Below, in pieces: positions 15,667 through 24,403 of a DNA stretch of 44,609 nucleotides. A model generated the notes under the pieces. The model saw only the letters and a program-made list of their open reading frames with translations, was not told where the DNA came from and made no database searches. The translations under genes were made by a program, and so were the position numbers. Numbering within the stretch: the first letter of the stretch is position 1; each line of letters begins with the position of its first letter. This DNA comes from Phycisphaerales bacterium (GTDB lineage: Bacteria > Bacteroidota > Bacteroidia > Chitinophagales > Chitinophagaceae). The stretch covers positions 1 to 44,609 of the forward strand of contig JASGCQ010000011.1 in NCBI GenBank assembly GCA_030054025.1, in the 5' to 3' direction.

Positions 15667-16434
15667 ATGCCATTACGAATTACCTTTTTAGGCTCCGGAA
15701 CATCGCAGGGAGTCCCTGTAATTGCCTGTAATTGCGCCGTATGTACTTCTACAGACACACGAGACAATCGCTTGCGTTCTTCTCTCTTGATTGAAACAGA
15801 GGATGTGAGTATTGTAATAGACAGTGGTCCAGATTTTAGGTATCAAATGCTGCGTCAGAAGGTCAATAAATTAGATGCCATTGTTTTTACGCATGGACAC
15901 AAAGACCATACGGCGGGATTGGATGATATAAGGGCTTACAATTATTTTCAGCACAAAGAAATGGATGTGTATGCCAGCTTAGAAACTCAAGAGGTATTAC
16001 TTCGCGAGTTTCAATACATTTTCCAAAACTCCAATTATCCAGGCGTACCACAAATCAAACTTTATGATTTGTATAATGAACCTTTTTTTATCAAGGGATT
16101 GAAAATAACCCCGATAAGAGTTCTACATTATCAACTTGAAGTATATGGTTTTAGGATTGGAGATTTTACTTATATCACGGATGCCAACTATATTGCTCCT
16201 AAAGAAATTGAAAAAATATATGGTTCAAAGGTATTGGTACTCAATGCGCTACGATTGGAGAAACATATTTCTCATTTCACGCTTGATGAGGCAATACAGC
16301 TTGCGCAAAACATCAATTGCCCGCAAACATATTTTACCCATATTAGCCATCAATTGGGATTGCATACCGAGGTGGGCAAGCATCTACCCGAGCATATCAA
16401 TTTAGCGTATGATGGAATGACTATTGAATTATAA
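15667..16434 (+). CDS. MBL-fold metallo-hydrolase, PhnP-like
   Basis: The 255-residue protein belongs to the metallo-beta-lactamase fold. The zinc ligands are in THGHKDH (H76, H78, D80, H81), with further histidines in HYQLEVYG, LEKHISHF and THISHQLG. N-terminal GSGTSQGVPVIACNCAVC carries three cysteines (C21, C23, C26) that form the structural zinc site of PhnP-type cyclic phosphodiesterases. No phosphonate genes are nearby, so a general phosphodiesterase or a different substrate is possible. It is paired with the small conserved gene upstream and ends at a strong terminator. Confidence 0.88.
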   Translation: MPLRITFLGSGTSQGVPVIACNCAVCTSTDTRDNRLRSSLLIETEDVSIVIDSGPDFRYQMLRQKVNKLDAIVFTHGHKDHTAGLDDIRAYNYFQHKEMDVYASLETQEVLLREFQYIFQNSNYPGVPQIKLYDLYNEPFFIKGLKITPIRVLHYQLEVYGFRIGDFTYITDANYIAPKEIEKIYGSKVLVLNALRLEKHISHFTLDEAIQLAQNINCPQTYFTHISHQLGLHTEVGKHLPEHINLAYDGMTIEL

Positions 16435-16461
16435 AAAACAATTTCTTATTTTAATACAAAT

Positions 16462-16494
16462 AAAAAGCACCAACTGGATAGTCGGTGCTTTTTT
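16462..16494. terminator. Bidirectional terminator
   Basis: AAAAAGCACC-A-AC (16462-16474) pairs with GT-C-GGTGCTTTTTT (16481-16494) around a short loop, with one internal A-C mismatch. It lies between the convergent metallo-hydrolase and glutamate dehydrogenase genes. A and T tracts on both sides allow function in both directions. Confidence 0.85.
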
Positions 16495-16517
16495 ATGTTT
16501 CAGTAGTAGCGTTTCTA

Positions 16518-17927
16518 CTATGGGAAAATTCCTAATTGTTCGTAAGCAACACCTACTTTGTTGATAGAAACCACAAAAGCTGCGGTACGCAAATCTGCCG
16601 CACCTGAGGTGAGCAAGGACTCTCGAATTTCGTGATAAGAACCAATCATAGTGTCTTCTAATCCTGAATACACCAAATCAATTTCATCAGGCCCATGTTG
16701 AATTTGACGACGCTCAACATCGTCTAATTTTTTACCTACAAGGCTTTCGAAAGATTTAAGAATGGTAGCATTTTGGTTTTCGCTAAAGCGTTTGTCCAAA
16801 CGACCAAAACGAACGTGACTCAGGTTTTTCAACCACTCGAAATAAGAAACAGTAACACCACCTGCATTCAAATACATATCAGGTACTACAATAACACCTT
16901 TTGCATTCAATACAACGTCTGCATCAGGAGTCAAAGGACCATTTGCGCCTTCGCCTATGATTTTTGCTTTAATGCGGGGAGCATTATCTCCAGTAATAAC
17001 AGCTTCCAATGCGGCAGGAATCAAGATGTCGCAATCTGCTTCCAATGCTTCTAGGCTGTTTTTAATATCAGTAGCACCAGGGAATCCAAGTATTGAACCT
17101 GTAGTTTTACGATGAGCTATTACATCTTCTAATTTCAATCCTTTCTCGCTGTAGATGCCGCCCTCATATTCTGCAAGACCTACAAGGATAGCGCCCGCTT
17201 CTTCAAAGAATTTTGCAGCGTGATAACCTACATTGCCTAAACCTTGAACAACTACACGTTTGCCTTCTACACCTGTAGTAAGACCAATTTTTTGCATATC
17301 ATTGGCGACATTCACTACTTCGCGGATACCATAAAAAATACCCAAGCCAGTTGCTTCTGTACGTCCAGTTACACCACCTTGGCTTACAGGTTTACCAGTT
17401 ACACAGCCTAATGCGTTGATGTCACTCGGATTAAGTGTTGCAAATGTATCGGCAATCCAACTCATTTCGCGCGCTCCCGTACCATAATCTGGAGCAGGAA
17501 CGTCAATACCTGCGCCAATGAAGTTTTTCTTCACCAATTCAGTAGCATAACGGCGAGTGATTTTTTCTAATTCAAATGGAGTGTATTTTTTAGGGTCAAT
17601 CTTAATGCCACCCTTTGCTCCTCCAAAAGGAACATTTACAATAGCACACTTATAAGTCATTAACGCAGCCAAAGCCATTACTTCATCTTGGTTTACGTCC
17701 ATACTGTAGCGTATGCCCCCTTTACAAGGAAGTTTGTGATGAGAATGTTGTACACGGTACGCTTCGATTACTTCTACCTCATCGCCAATGCGAACGGGGA
17801 ATTTCATTCTATACACCGAGTTACAAGCTTTGATTTGCTCAAGGATACCCTTTTCGAAACGGGTATAAACAGACGCTTTGTCAAAATTGCGTTCCACACC
17901 TTGAAAAAAACTGTACGTTCCTGACAT
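16518..17927 (-). CDS. Glutamate dehydrogenase (Glu/Leu/Phe/Val family)
   Basis: The 469-residue enzyme interconverts glutamate with 2-oxoglutarate and ammonia. Substrate-binding [12 protein letters not shown] is at about 67-77, and the catalytic-lysine motif [14 protein letters not shown] at about 99-112 (K105). [19 protein letters not shown] follows. The Rossmann motif [15 protein letters not shown] is in the C-terminal domain, and then [14 protein letters not shown] and [17 protein letters not shown]. The length suits the hexameric NAD-type enzymes. Cofactor use (NAD or NADP) is not decided. It is downstream of the CcmC/CcmD pair on the same strand. Confidence 0.93.
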   Translation of the reverse strand: MSGTYSFFQGVERNFDKASVYTRFEKGILEQIKACNSVYRMKFPVRIGDEVEVIEAYRVQHSHHKLPCKGGIRYSMDVNQDEVMALAALMTYKCAIVNVPFGGAKGGIKIDPKKYTPFELEKITRRYATELVKKNFIGAGIDVPAPDYGTGAREMSWIADTFATLNPSDINALGCVTGKPVSQGGVTGRTEATGLGIFYGIREVVNVANDMQKIGLTTGVEGKRVVVQGLGNVGYHAAKFFEEAGAILVGLAEYEGGIYSEKGLKLEDVIAHRKTTGSILGFPGATDIKNSLEALEADCDILIPAALEAVITGDNAPRIKAKIIGEGANGPLTPDADVVLNAKGVIVVPDMYLNAGGVTVSYFEWLKNLSHVRFGRLDKRFSENQNATILKSFESLVGKKLDDVERRQIQHGPDEIDLVYSGLEDTMIGSYHEIRESLLTSGAADLRTAAFVVSINKVGVAYEQLGIFP

Positions 17928-17961
17928 GATTGCTTTTGTTTGTTGTTTAAAATTTAATGGA

Positions 17962-18171
17962 TTATTTTTTTGATTCTAACTTTTTAATTCTTCGTTCTAA
18001 GTAAACAAGGAAGCCTAAAATTCCTGCAAATATAGTCGCTAAAACAAAAACCACAACGTATATTTTACCATTGCTGCGCATTTCTGTTGCCATATCCTGC
18101 GCCATTGCTGTTTGTACAGACAATAAGAGGGTCAAAAAGCTAAATAAAAGTGTAGCGTGTAAGCGTGTCAT
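17962..18171 (-). CDS. ccmD: CcmD-like small membrane protein
   Basis: The 69-residue product has a signal-like hydrophobic N-terminus ([18 protein letters not shown]), then a single membrane helix ([21 protein letters not shown]) and a basic coiled tail ([11 protein letters not shown]). The tail and its position 9 bp downstream of a CcmC-like gene fit CcmD, a helper of haem transfer in cytochrome c maturation. It is too short for a firm call from sequence alone. Confidence 0.7.
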   Translation of the reverse strand: MTRLHATLLFSFLTLLLSVQTAMAQDMATEMRSNGKIYVVVFVLATIFAGILGFLVYLERRIKKLESKK

Positions 18172-18180
18172 AAAAAAATA

Positions 18181-18861
18181 TTAATTGATAAACTCAAAGT
18201 CTGATTCTGTTTTTTTCTGTTGCAATAACTGTATCCTAATGAGCAGAGAGCCCATCCAAAAACTCAATAATACCCAACCGATGACGGCAGGATAAAATAC
18301 CGAGCGCATTCTGCTGTCCAAGTCGTAATTGCTAAAAGCAGGATTGCCCCCATTGCCAGGGTGAAGCGAATCTACCATTCTAGGCATGATAAAGATTAAA
18401 GGGATCATCAAGGCAAATATGAAAACATTATATACGGATGATATTTTGGCTCGTTTGCTTTCATCATTGATGCCACTGCGCAATACCCAATAGGCAAAAT
18501 AGGTCAGCATACAAAGTGCAGTCCCCAACTGTTTAGGGTCATTGCTCCAAGCAGTTCCCCAAGTATATTGTGCCCATTCCATACCAGTAAGCATACCTAA
18601 AATACTAAAAACGATACCTGTAGAGGCAAAAGCAGCAGAGTAAATATCATGTTTTATATCGTTGCTTCGCAAGTACAAAACTGCATATACTGCTGATGCG
18701 GCGAAGAGGCTAATCATCGCAAACCACATGGGTACATGAAAATAAAGATTACGGATGGTTTCGTTGAGAATGTGACGGGCAGGTACCAGACCCAAAATAC
18801 CTGCAAAAAGTACATAATTGAGTAAAGCTATGGATAATATTTTCCACCAAAGTAGGCGCAT
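18181..18861 (-). CDS. ccmC: CcmC/CcsA-type cytochrome c assembly protein
   Basis: The 226-residue integral membrane protein has about six helices. It has the conserved histidine near LYFHVPMWFAM and a Trp-rich periplasmic motif MEWAQYTWGTAWSNDPKQ, which is the Bacteroidota variant of the WWD haem-handling region. A further histidine is in DSLHPGNGGNPAF. These are features of CcmC, which presents haem for export and attachment. No ccmA, ccmB or ccmE lies beside it; upstream is a gene-poor 500-bp region. It probably forms a unit with the CcmD-like gene. Confidence 0.88.
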   Translation of the reverse strand: MRLLWWKILSIALLNYVLFAGILGLVPARHILNETIRNLYFHVPMWFAMISLFAASAVYAVLYLRSNDIKHDIYSAAFASTGIVFSILGMLTGMEWAQYTWGTAWSNDPKQLGTALCMLTYFAYWVLRSGINDESKRAKISSVYNVFIFALMIPLIFIMPRMVDSLHPGNGGNPAFSNYDLDSRMRSVFYPAVIGWVLLSFWMGSLLIRIQLLQQKKTESDFEFIN

Positions 18862-19367
18862 CGTTTCCGAAAAATTTTGTCAAAGGTAAAGGATAAATTA
18901 TTATGCTTAAATAGAGATTTCCTAAGTTCAAGTTTGAAGTGCAACAAGGTTAGTCAAAATTAAGAATGGATAACCCTTGTTAAATTTGACTAAGAAGTTA
19001 AGTTCGTGCTGCACACACAACGAAGCCTTAGCTGTTGGTGGTGGCTACTTTTTTCCATACCCATGCCTAGATGGCAGCACCCGCAGCGAGTTTGTGTATA
19101 GGTGCTCAGTGCGCCAACAACCAAGATACACATCGGTCGGTAGATTCTTGCCCTTCTTGATGCCCTGTAACGGTAGTATATCCGCCTACTAAGCGCAGGT
19201 CATGAGATTGTATTAAGTCCACCAAAGGACAGACTGCTACCCAGTCAATAGATCCCTCCAAGTACTTCACAAAGCCTCCCGCGGGAGAAGTTAGTAAATA
19301 TTGTTGTACCCAATGGATTTCTTAGGATTCATGGAGCAAAAACGTATCTTTAGAGTAAATTTTGAGT
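18862..19367. other. Gene-poor region with possible decayed coding sequence
   Basis: No intact gene. On the minus strand one frame is open over about 70 codons upstream of a stop near 19108, with coding-like content (SPAGGFVKYLEGSIDWVAV; DLRLVGGYTTVTGHQEG). A single-base shift continues it as RTEHLYTNSLRVLPSRHGYG to a stop near 19048. I do not recognise the family. An inverted repeat, TTAGTCAAAATTAA (18950-18963) against TTAAATTTGACTAA (18980-18993), lies to the left. Near the right end TATCTTTA (19345-19352) could be the -7 element for the gene at 19368. Confidence 0.4.
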
Positions 19368-20039
19368 ATGTGTTTTTCGGCTACTGCCAGTTTTAGTGCT
19401 GCAATAGTGATGGGTGTAGTGGGTATTGCTACTGTCAAAGCGAGTAAGCGCAAGGAACAGCGATTTTTGGCAGCAGTGCCTTTTCTTTTTGCGCTGCAAC
19501 AATTGTGCGAAGGCTGGATATGGATGGTCTTAAGGGATGCTCAGTCTTATCCTTACCAGTCTTTTTTTACTTGTGCTTTTTTATTTTTTGCATGGGTAGT
19601 ATGGCCCATACTGATACCGCTTTCTTTTTACAAATTGGAATCCAACCCTGTCCGAAAATTGTGGTGCAAAAGGCTCATTTATGTGGGTGTAGCGTCTGCT
19701 ACTTATGCTACATTCAATATGCTTGCCAAGCATCCGAAGCCTGACATTGCTACTTTTCATATTATCTACAAAATGGATAAATTGTATTATCATGACGTGT
19801 TGTTTTATCCGCATCAAACGGTCTATATCTTATCCACTGTATTACCTATGTTTTTATCTTCGCTCAAGGGTGTCAAGCTTTTGGCAGTAACCAATTTTAT
19901 TGCACTTGTGTTTTGTTTTTATCTTTTTCAGTATGCACTGCCCAGTACTTGGTGCTTTTTCGCCGCTTTTATCAGTGCAATGATTTATTGGATTGTGAAA
20001 AAGAACAATGCCGTAGAAAAACTACCGCTAAACGGATAG
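19368..20039 (+). CDS. DUF6629-like membrane protein
   Basis: The 223-residue protein begins MCFSATASFSAAIVMG, the hallmark N-terminus of a family of seven-helix membrane proteins annotated DUF6629. Later FALQQLCEGWIWM, FLFFAWVVWPILIPLSFY and PSTWCFFAAFISAMIYWIV complete the membrane bundle. The conserved MCFSATASF start favours the ATG at 19368 over the in-frame TTG at 19362. Function is unknown. It precedes the TauE/SafE gene by 32 bp on the same strand, so cotranscription is possible. Confidence 0.75.
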   Translation: MCFSATASFSAAIVMGVVGIATVKASKRKEQRFLAAVPFLFALQQLCEGWIWMVLRDAQSYPYQSFFTCAFLFFAWVVWPILIPLSFYKLESNPVRKLWCKRLIYVGVASATYATFNMLAKHPKPDIATFHIIYKMDKLYYHDVLFYPHQTVYILSTVLPMFLSSLKGVKLLAVTNFIALVFCFYLFQYALPSTWCFFAAFISAMIYWIVKKNNAVEKLPLNG

Positions 20040-20071
20040 TACACAATATCTTTGCTTCTTAATATTCGGCG

Positions 20072-20860
20072 ATGGAGATAATAGGCTATATAGCCTCCAT
20101 TTTAATTGGGATTTCGATTGGCTTGATTGGAGCCGGTGGTTCTATTTTGGCTGTTCCTATTTTGGTTTACTTATTTAGGGTAGAGCCTACTCATGCTACC
20201 AGTTATTCTTTGTTTATTGTGGGTGTTACAGCTCTATTTGGTTGTTATCGTCAATACCGAATGGGCTATCTTCGTTTTCGTTCTGCTGTGTTTTTTGCAA
20301 TGCCTTCAGTGAGTTCTATACTCTTTGTGCGCAAATTGGTATTGCCACAGATACCCAATCATATTGCTTATATAGCGGGTTTCGATTTGACCAAGGATAT
20401 ACTCTTGATGCTGGTTTTTGCCATTTTAATGCTGGGTGCCTCCAGATCTATGATTCGTAAGTCTAAGCCTGCAGCAGAACATCAAAAGCCTAATTTTATA
20501 AGACTGACAATCATAGGATTAGGGGTAGGAACAATTAGTGGGTTTCTAGGATCGGGTGGGGGCTTTTTGATTATACCAGCTTTGATATTTTTTGCCAGAT
20601 TGCCCATGAAGCAAGCGGTAGGTACTTCTTTATTGATTATCTTTTTGAATTCGTTCATTGGTTTTTCGGGAGATATTATCAATGGGGTACAATTAGATTT
20701 TCAACTTTTATTTTCTGTAACCATTATTGCCATCATAGGTATGTTGCTCGGGGTATGGCTTTCCAAAAAGGTATCGGGCGAGCAGCTAAAACCTGCATTT
20801 GGCTGGTTTATCTTAATCATGGGGGTTTTTATTATCATTCAGGAATTGTTCTTGAAATGA
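20072..20860 (+). CDS. TauE/SafE (TSUP) family permease
   Basis: The 262-residue, roughly eight-helix membrane protein has the two TSUP repeats: GISIGLIGAGGSILAVPIL with the PTHATSYSLFIVG region in the first half, and GVGTISGFLGSGGGFLIIP with MKQAVGTSLLIIFLNS in the second. The family exports or imports small organosulfur or sulfur oxyanions such as sulfite and sulfoacetate. The persulfide dioxygenase-rhodanese gene follows about 100 bp downstream, so export of sulfite made from persulfide is a plausible role. The substrate is inferred. Confidence 0.88.
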   Translation: MEIIGYIASILIGISIGLIGAGGSILAVPILVYLFRVEPTHATSYSLFIVGVTALFGCYRQYRMGYLRFRSAVFFAMPSVSSILFVRKLVLPQIPNHIAYIAGFDLTKDILLMLVFAILMLGASRSMIRKSKPAAEHQKPNFIRLTIIGLGVGTISGFLGSGGGFLIIPALIFFARLPMKQAVGTSLLIIFLNSFIGFSGDIINGVQLDFQLLFSVTIIAIIGMLLGVWLSKKVSGEQLKPAFGWFILIMGVFIIIQELFLK

Positions 20861-20914
20861 TAAAAAGCAGCTTTTTGACTAACAATGGTCACATTCTGCC
20901 CCCTGCTCCTTGTG

Positions 20915-20922
20915 TAATTTTG
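20915..20922 (+). promoter_or_regulatory. -7 element upstream of the persulfide dioxygenase gene
   Basis: TAATTTTG fits TAnnTTTG. No clear TTG lies 19 bp upstream. The start ATG is 41 bp downstream. It implies that this gene can be transcribed separately from the permease gene. Confidence 0.4.
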
Positions 20923-20963
20923 CAGTACTAAAATATAAACAACAGAGTACAAAATTCAAAACA

Positions 20964-22370
20964 ATGAAAATAGAACAAATTTATACGGGCTGTTTGGCTC
21001 ATGGTGCTTATTATATTACCTCCAATGGCGAAGCGGCGATTATAGACCCTCTAAGAGAAGTAAAACCTTACTTGGAAAGAATAGAGCGCGATGGCGTCTT
21101 TTTGAAATACATTTTCGAAACCCATTTTCATGCCGACTTTGTGAGCGGACATTTGGATTTGAGTAGAGAAACGGGTGCAGCCATTGTGTATGGACCTACG
21201 GCTAATCCTTCATTCGAGGCTATTATTGGTGCAGACAATGAAGTGTTTAAGGTGGGGAATATTACAATTAAACTCCTGCATACGCCGGGGCATACGATGG
21301 AGAGTAGCTGTTTTTTGTTGATAGATGAAGACGGAAAAGATTATGCTCTTTTCTCGGGAGATACTTTGTTTTTGGGCGATGTGGGTCGCCCCGATTTGGC
21401 ACAGAAAGCAGCGAATATGACCCAAGACCAATTAGCTGGCTTGCTCTACGATAGCCTGATGAATAAGATAATGTCTTTAGCAGATGAGGTCATTGTGTAT
21501 CCCGCTCATGGTGCGGGGAGTGCTTGTGGTAAGAATATGATGAAAGAAACCGTGGATACTTTGGGGCATCAAAAACAAATGAATTATGCCTTGAATCAGC
21601 CCAACAAAGAAGCTTTTGTAAAAGTTGTTACCGATGGCTTGACCACTCCACCAGGCTATTTTGGCATGAATGTGGCGATGAACAAAAATGGTTACGAAGC
21701 TTTTGAAACAGTATTGCACAAAGGCATGAAAGCCTTGACTGTAGCTGAATTTGAAGCTGCGGCAGAAACGGATGCTTTGATTTTGGATACGCGCAATGCT
21801 GCTGATTTTTACAAAGCCTTTATTCCGCAATCTATCAACATTGGTCTTAATGGCGATTTTGCTCCTTGGGTTGGTGCATTGATTGTAGATGTGCAACAGC
21901 CTATTTTGCTCATTACAGAACTAGGCAAAGAAGAAGAAACTGTGACCAGATTGAGCCGAGTAGGTTTTGACCATATTTTGGGTCATTTGCAAGGCGGTTT
22001 TGATGCTTGGACGAAGGAAGGCAAAGCTATAGACCATATTCATCGTATCTCTGCAACTGATTTTGCGCAAAGGGTACATATTGGAGAAAGTAAGATTATA
22101 GATGTGCGCAAAGAAAGTGAATATGCGGCAGAGCATATCGAAACTGCCCTTAGTCAACCTCTTGCCTATATCAACGATTGGATAAAGGACATTCATTCTG
22201 AAGAGCATTTCTTCTTGCATTGTGCAGGAGGATATCGAAGTATGATTGCGGCTTCTATTTTACAATCTCGAGGATATCGCAATTTTTCGGAGGTGGAAGG
22301 AGGTTTTGCTGCTATGACAACAACCAATTTGCCGCGCACTAATTTTGTTTGTACTTCTAAGCTGGTATAA
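20964..22370 (+). CDS. Persulfide dioxygenase-rhodanese fusion protein
   Basis: The 468-residue protein joins an ETHE1-like metallo-beta-lactamase domain (residues 1 to about 245) to two rhodanese domains, as in CstB/Blh-type sulfide-detoxification proteins. Metal ligands are visible in ETHFHADFVSGH (H54, H56, D58, H63), LLHTPGHTME and FSGDTLFLGDVGRPDLA. The first rhodanese domain (LILDTRNAADFY to about 365) has TELGKEEE where the active cysteine would be, so it looks inactive. The second (IIDVRKESEY to the end) keeps the cysteine in HCAGGYRS. The ATG at 20964 matches the family start (MKIEQIYTGCLAHGAYYI); the frame is open 18 codons further upstream. Confidence 0.92.
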   Translation: MKIEQIYTGCLAHGAYYITSNGEAAIIDPLREVKPYLERIERDGVFLKYIFETHFHADFVSGHLDLSRETGAAIVYGPTANPSFEAIIGADNEVFKVGNITIKLLHTPGHTMESSCFLLIDEDGKDYALFSGDTLFLGDVGRPDLAQKAANMTQDQLAGLLYDSLMNKIMSLADEVIVYPAHGAGSACGKNMMKETVDTLGHQKQMNYALNQPNKEAFVKVVTDGLTTPPGYFGMNVAMNKNGYEAFETVLHKGMKALTVAEFEAAAETDALILDTRNAADFYKAFIPQSINIGLNGDFAPWVGALIVDVQQPILLITELGKEEETVTRLSRVGFDHILGHLQGGFDAWTKEGKAIDHIHRISATDFAQRVHIGESKIIDVRKESEYAAEHIETALSQPLAYINDWIKDIHSEEHFFLHCAGGYRSMIAASILQSRGYRNFSEVEGGFAAMTTTNLPRTNFVCTSKLV

Positions 22371-22393
22371 TCAATTTTGAATGAGTCGTTCTG

Positions 22394-22424
22394 CAAGCCT
22401 ATGTGTATCGAATACATAGGCTTG
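22394..22424. terminator. Bidirectional terminator between convergent genes
   Basis: A 31-nt near-palindrome whose outer arms are CAAGCCTATG and CATAGGCTTG forms a 13-bp stem (one G-T pair) with a 5-nt loop. It lies between the persulfide dioxygenase gene and dabB, which converge here. Confidence 0.7.
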
Positions 22425-22504
22425 TGGCTTCCTTCTTTTGTATATAATTTCTTATTATATACACCAATTAACTTTTGGGTTCTTTTTTTAGATAATAATA
22501 TCGT

Positions 22505-24373
22505 TTAAGAACTTCGATAGGCTACCTCGTGATAGGTTTTTACATGAGATCCATAAAACACTCGAGCAAAAACACGAATGATGGAAAGCCCGTCTATCAC
22601 AAAGCAAAGAGAAATAAAGGTTGCTAAAAGAATCTGATGCTGGTGCATATGGCTGAACAAAAGATCTTCGCCAATAAATGTAGGCGTTATCGGGAAGCCT
22701 GTCAAGCCTAAGCAGGCCAATAAAAACAAGAAAGCCTTAATAGGGTATTCATAAACATGCCCATGAAATATGGACAAGTTACTATCAGGCTCCAGCTGCT
22801 GCATACGGCGCAAGATATAGTAGCCGCCAACACCACTCACAAAAATGCCGCTTAGGTACAAATAGATTTGACTCAAGTCGAAAATATCATTGTAGCCAAT
22901 TGCCATTGCAATCCAAAAATGACTCATCACAATCAGCAGCCATGTATGGATAATGCTTTTTTTCTCGGCAAAGGATTGCAGTACCATAGCCAAACCCGTG
23001 AAGGCAAAGAATATGGGCAAATAGGACAAAATAATTGTTGGAATCATATCCTTATGATACATACCCAATAAGCCCAATAGATAAGACGGGAAGAAAATAA
23101 AATAAATGGTCTTTGGTGTAAAAATGGTTAGTCTTCGCCCCGCTTTTTTGAGTGGGTTCCAAATTACGTTATACAAAATGGTATCTAAATTCCACTCTTT
23201 GATACAAAGAATGTACAGTGTGTTTTGCAATTTTTTCGGAAAACGGGCTTCAAAACTTTTCTTGTGTGGGGTGTAATTATAAAACTGTTCTCTGATTAAA
23301 TAACTGACAACCGATGGCGATACCAAGAGTTGGTAGGTGCGTAGGAAGGCATTGCCTGCAAAGTGAAATAAGGCCAGTTTTTCGAAACCTAGTGCCACTT
23401 CTATAAAGATGATACCAATCTGTCCGATTGATGCGTATGCAATTTGACTTTTTACGGATGATTGTACGCGTGCAATACCTGTTGCAATAAACATTGTAGA
23501 AAGACCTAATAAAATAATGATGCCACGAACTATAGTTTGATTTTCCCAAAAAGGAAAAGTGCGCAACAAAAGGAATACGCCAATATGTACGGATAGGGAA
23601 CCATAAAAAATGGCACTGGATGGGGTAGGACCTTCCATGGCTCTGGGCAGCCAAGAGGAGAATGGTAGTTGTGCAGACTTGGCGGCAGCGGCAATGAGTA
23701 TCATAATGGAAATAAAAATACCTACATAGCTATGTGCATTCAAGTGTTCATGAACCAACTCGTAATTGTTGAGTTTCATAAACGAGATATTTTCGTGCCA
23801 AAGATGATGACTCATCCACATGGTTAAGATAAGACCGATATCGCCCAAACGATAAACTGAAAATACTTTCATGGCATTTTTGACCGGTAAAAAACGATTG
23901 CGATAAAAGGCAATCAATAAGAAAGACGAGATTCCTAATATTTCCCAACCAATAAACAGGGTTTCGAAATTTCCGGAAAAGATGGTGATGTTGTAGCCGG
24001 TGTAAAAAAACAAGATAGTGTTGAAAAATCGCTTGTAGCCTTCTTCTCGATGCAGATAATAGCGACTGAATAAAATGACCATAAAACTCAATGCCGCCCC
24101 TACGAGCATGTACGTAGCCGTAATTTTATCGAAATAAAAATCAATCAAAAATTCGTAATCTTGATTGCGATAAATAACGATATCTTTCAGATTGACATTC
24201 GGATGATTGCAGAGTACCCAATAGATTACATATCCAAAGCCTAAAAAAAGTTGAAGTCCGACAGTACCTATTGCTAATAGAGAGAGCCTTTTTTCATTTT
24301 TCCCATTGATGAGTAGGCTGAGTACAAAACCAACAAAAGGAATCCAGATAAATATTTGAAGTAACCAATTCAT
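22505..24373 (-). CDS. dabB: DabB: NuoL-like membrane subunit of a bicarbonate/CO2 accumulator
   Basis: The 622-residue protein is an antiporter-like subunit of the complex I/Mrp type with about 14-16 helices. Key features: ETLFIGWEILGISSFLLIAFY (conserved Glu of helix 5), then AKSAQLPFSSWLPRAMEGP and TPSSAIFYGSLSVHIGVFL with the conserved Lys/Pro region of helices 7-8. Family members next to a DUF2309 (DabA) gene form the Dab complex, in which cation flow drives vectorial CO2 hydration. Here it follows the DabA frame by 30 bp, which supports this over a role in complex I. No other nuo or mrp genes are present. Confidence 0.88.
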   Translation of the reverse strand: MNWLLQIFIWIPFVGFVLSLLINGKNEKRLSLLAIGTVGLQLFLGFGYVIYWVLCNHPNVNLKDIVIYRNQDYEFLIDFYFDKITATYMLVGAALSFMVILFSRYYLHREEGYKRFFNTILFFYTGYNITIFSGNFETLFIGWEILGISSFLLIAFYRNRFLPVKNAMKVFSVYRLGDIGLILTMWMSHHLWHENISFMKLNNYELVHEHLNAHSYVGIFISIMILIAAAAKSAQLPFSSWLPRAMEGPTPSSAIFYGSLSVHIGVFLLLRTFPFWENQTIVRGIIILLGLSTMFIATGIARVQSSVKSQIAYASIGQIGIIFIEVALGFEKLALFHFAGNAFLRTYQLLVSPSVVSYLIREQFYNYTPHKKSFEARFPKKLQNTLYILCIKEWNLDTILYNVIWNPLKKAGRRLTIFTPKTIYFIFFPSYLLGLLGMYHKDMIPTIILSYLPIFFAFTGLAMVLQSFAEKKSIIHTWLLIVMSHFWIAMAIGYNDIFDLSQIYLYLSGIFVSGVGGYYILRRMQQLEPDSNLSIFHGHVYEYPIKAFLFLLACLGLTGFPITPTFIGEDLLFSHMHQHQILLATFISLCFVIDGLSIIRVFARVFYGSHVKTYHEVAYRSS

Positions 24374-24403
24374 AACTAATAATGTTGTGTTTTAAAAATC
24401 TGA

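Noticed and set aside
18977-19192. 71-codon plus-strand frame
   Set aside because: It has no family features and the opposite strand reads more like protein; it starts inside an inverted repeat arm.
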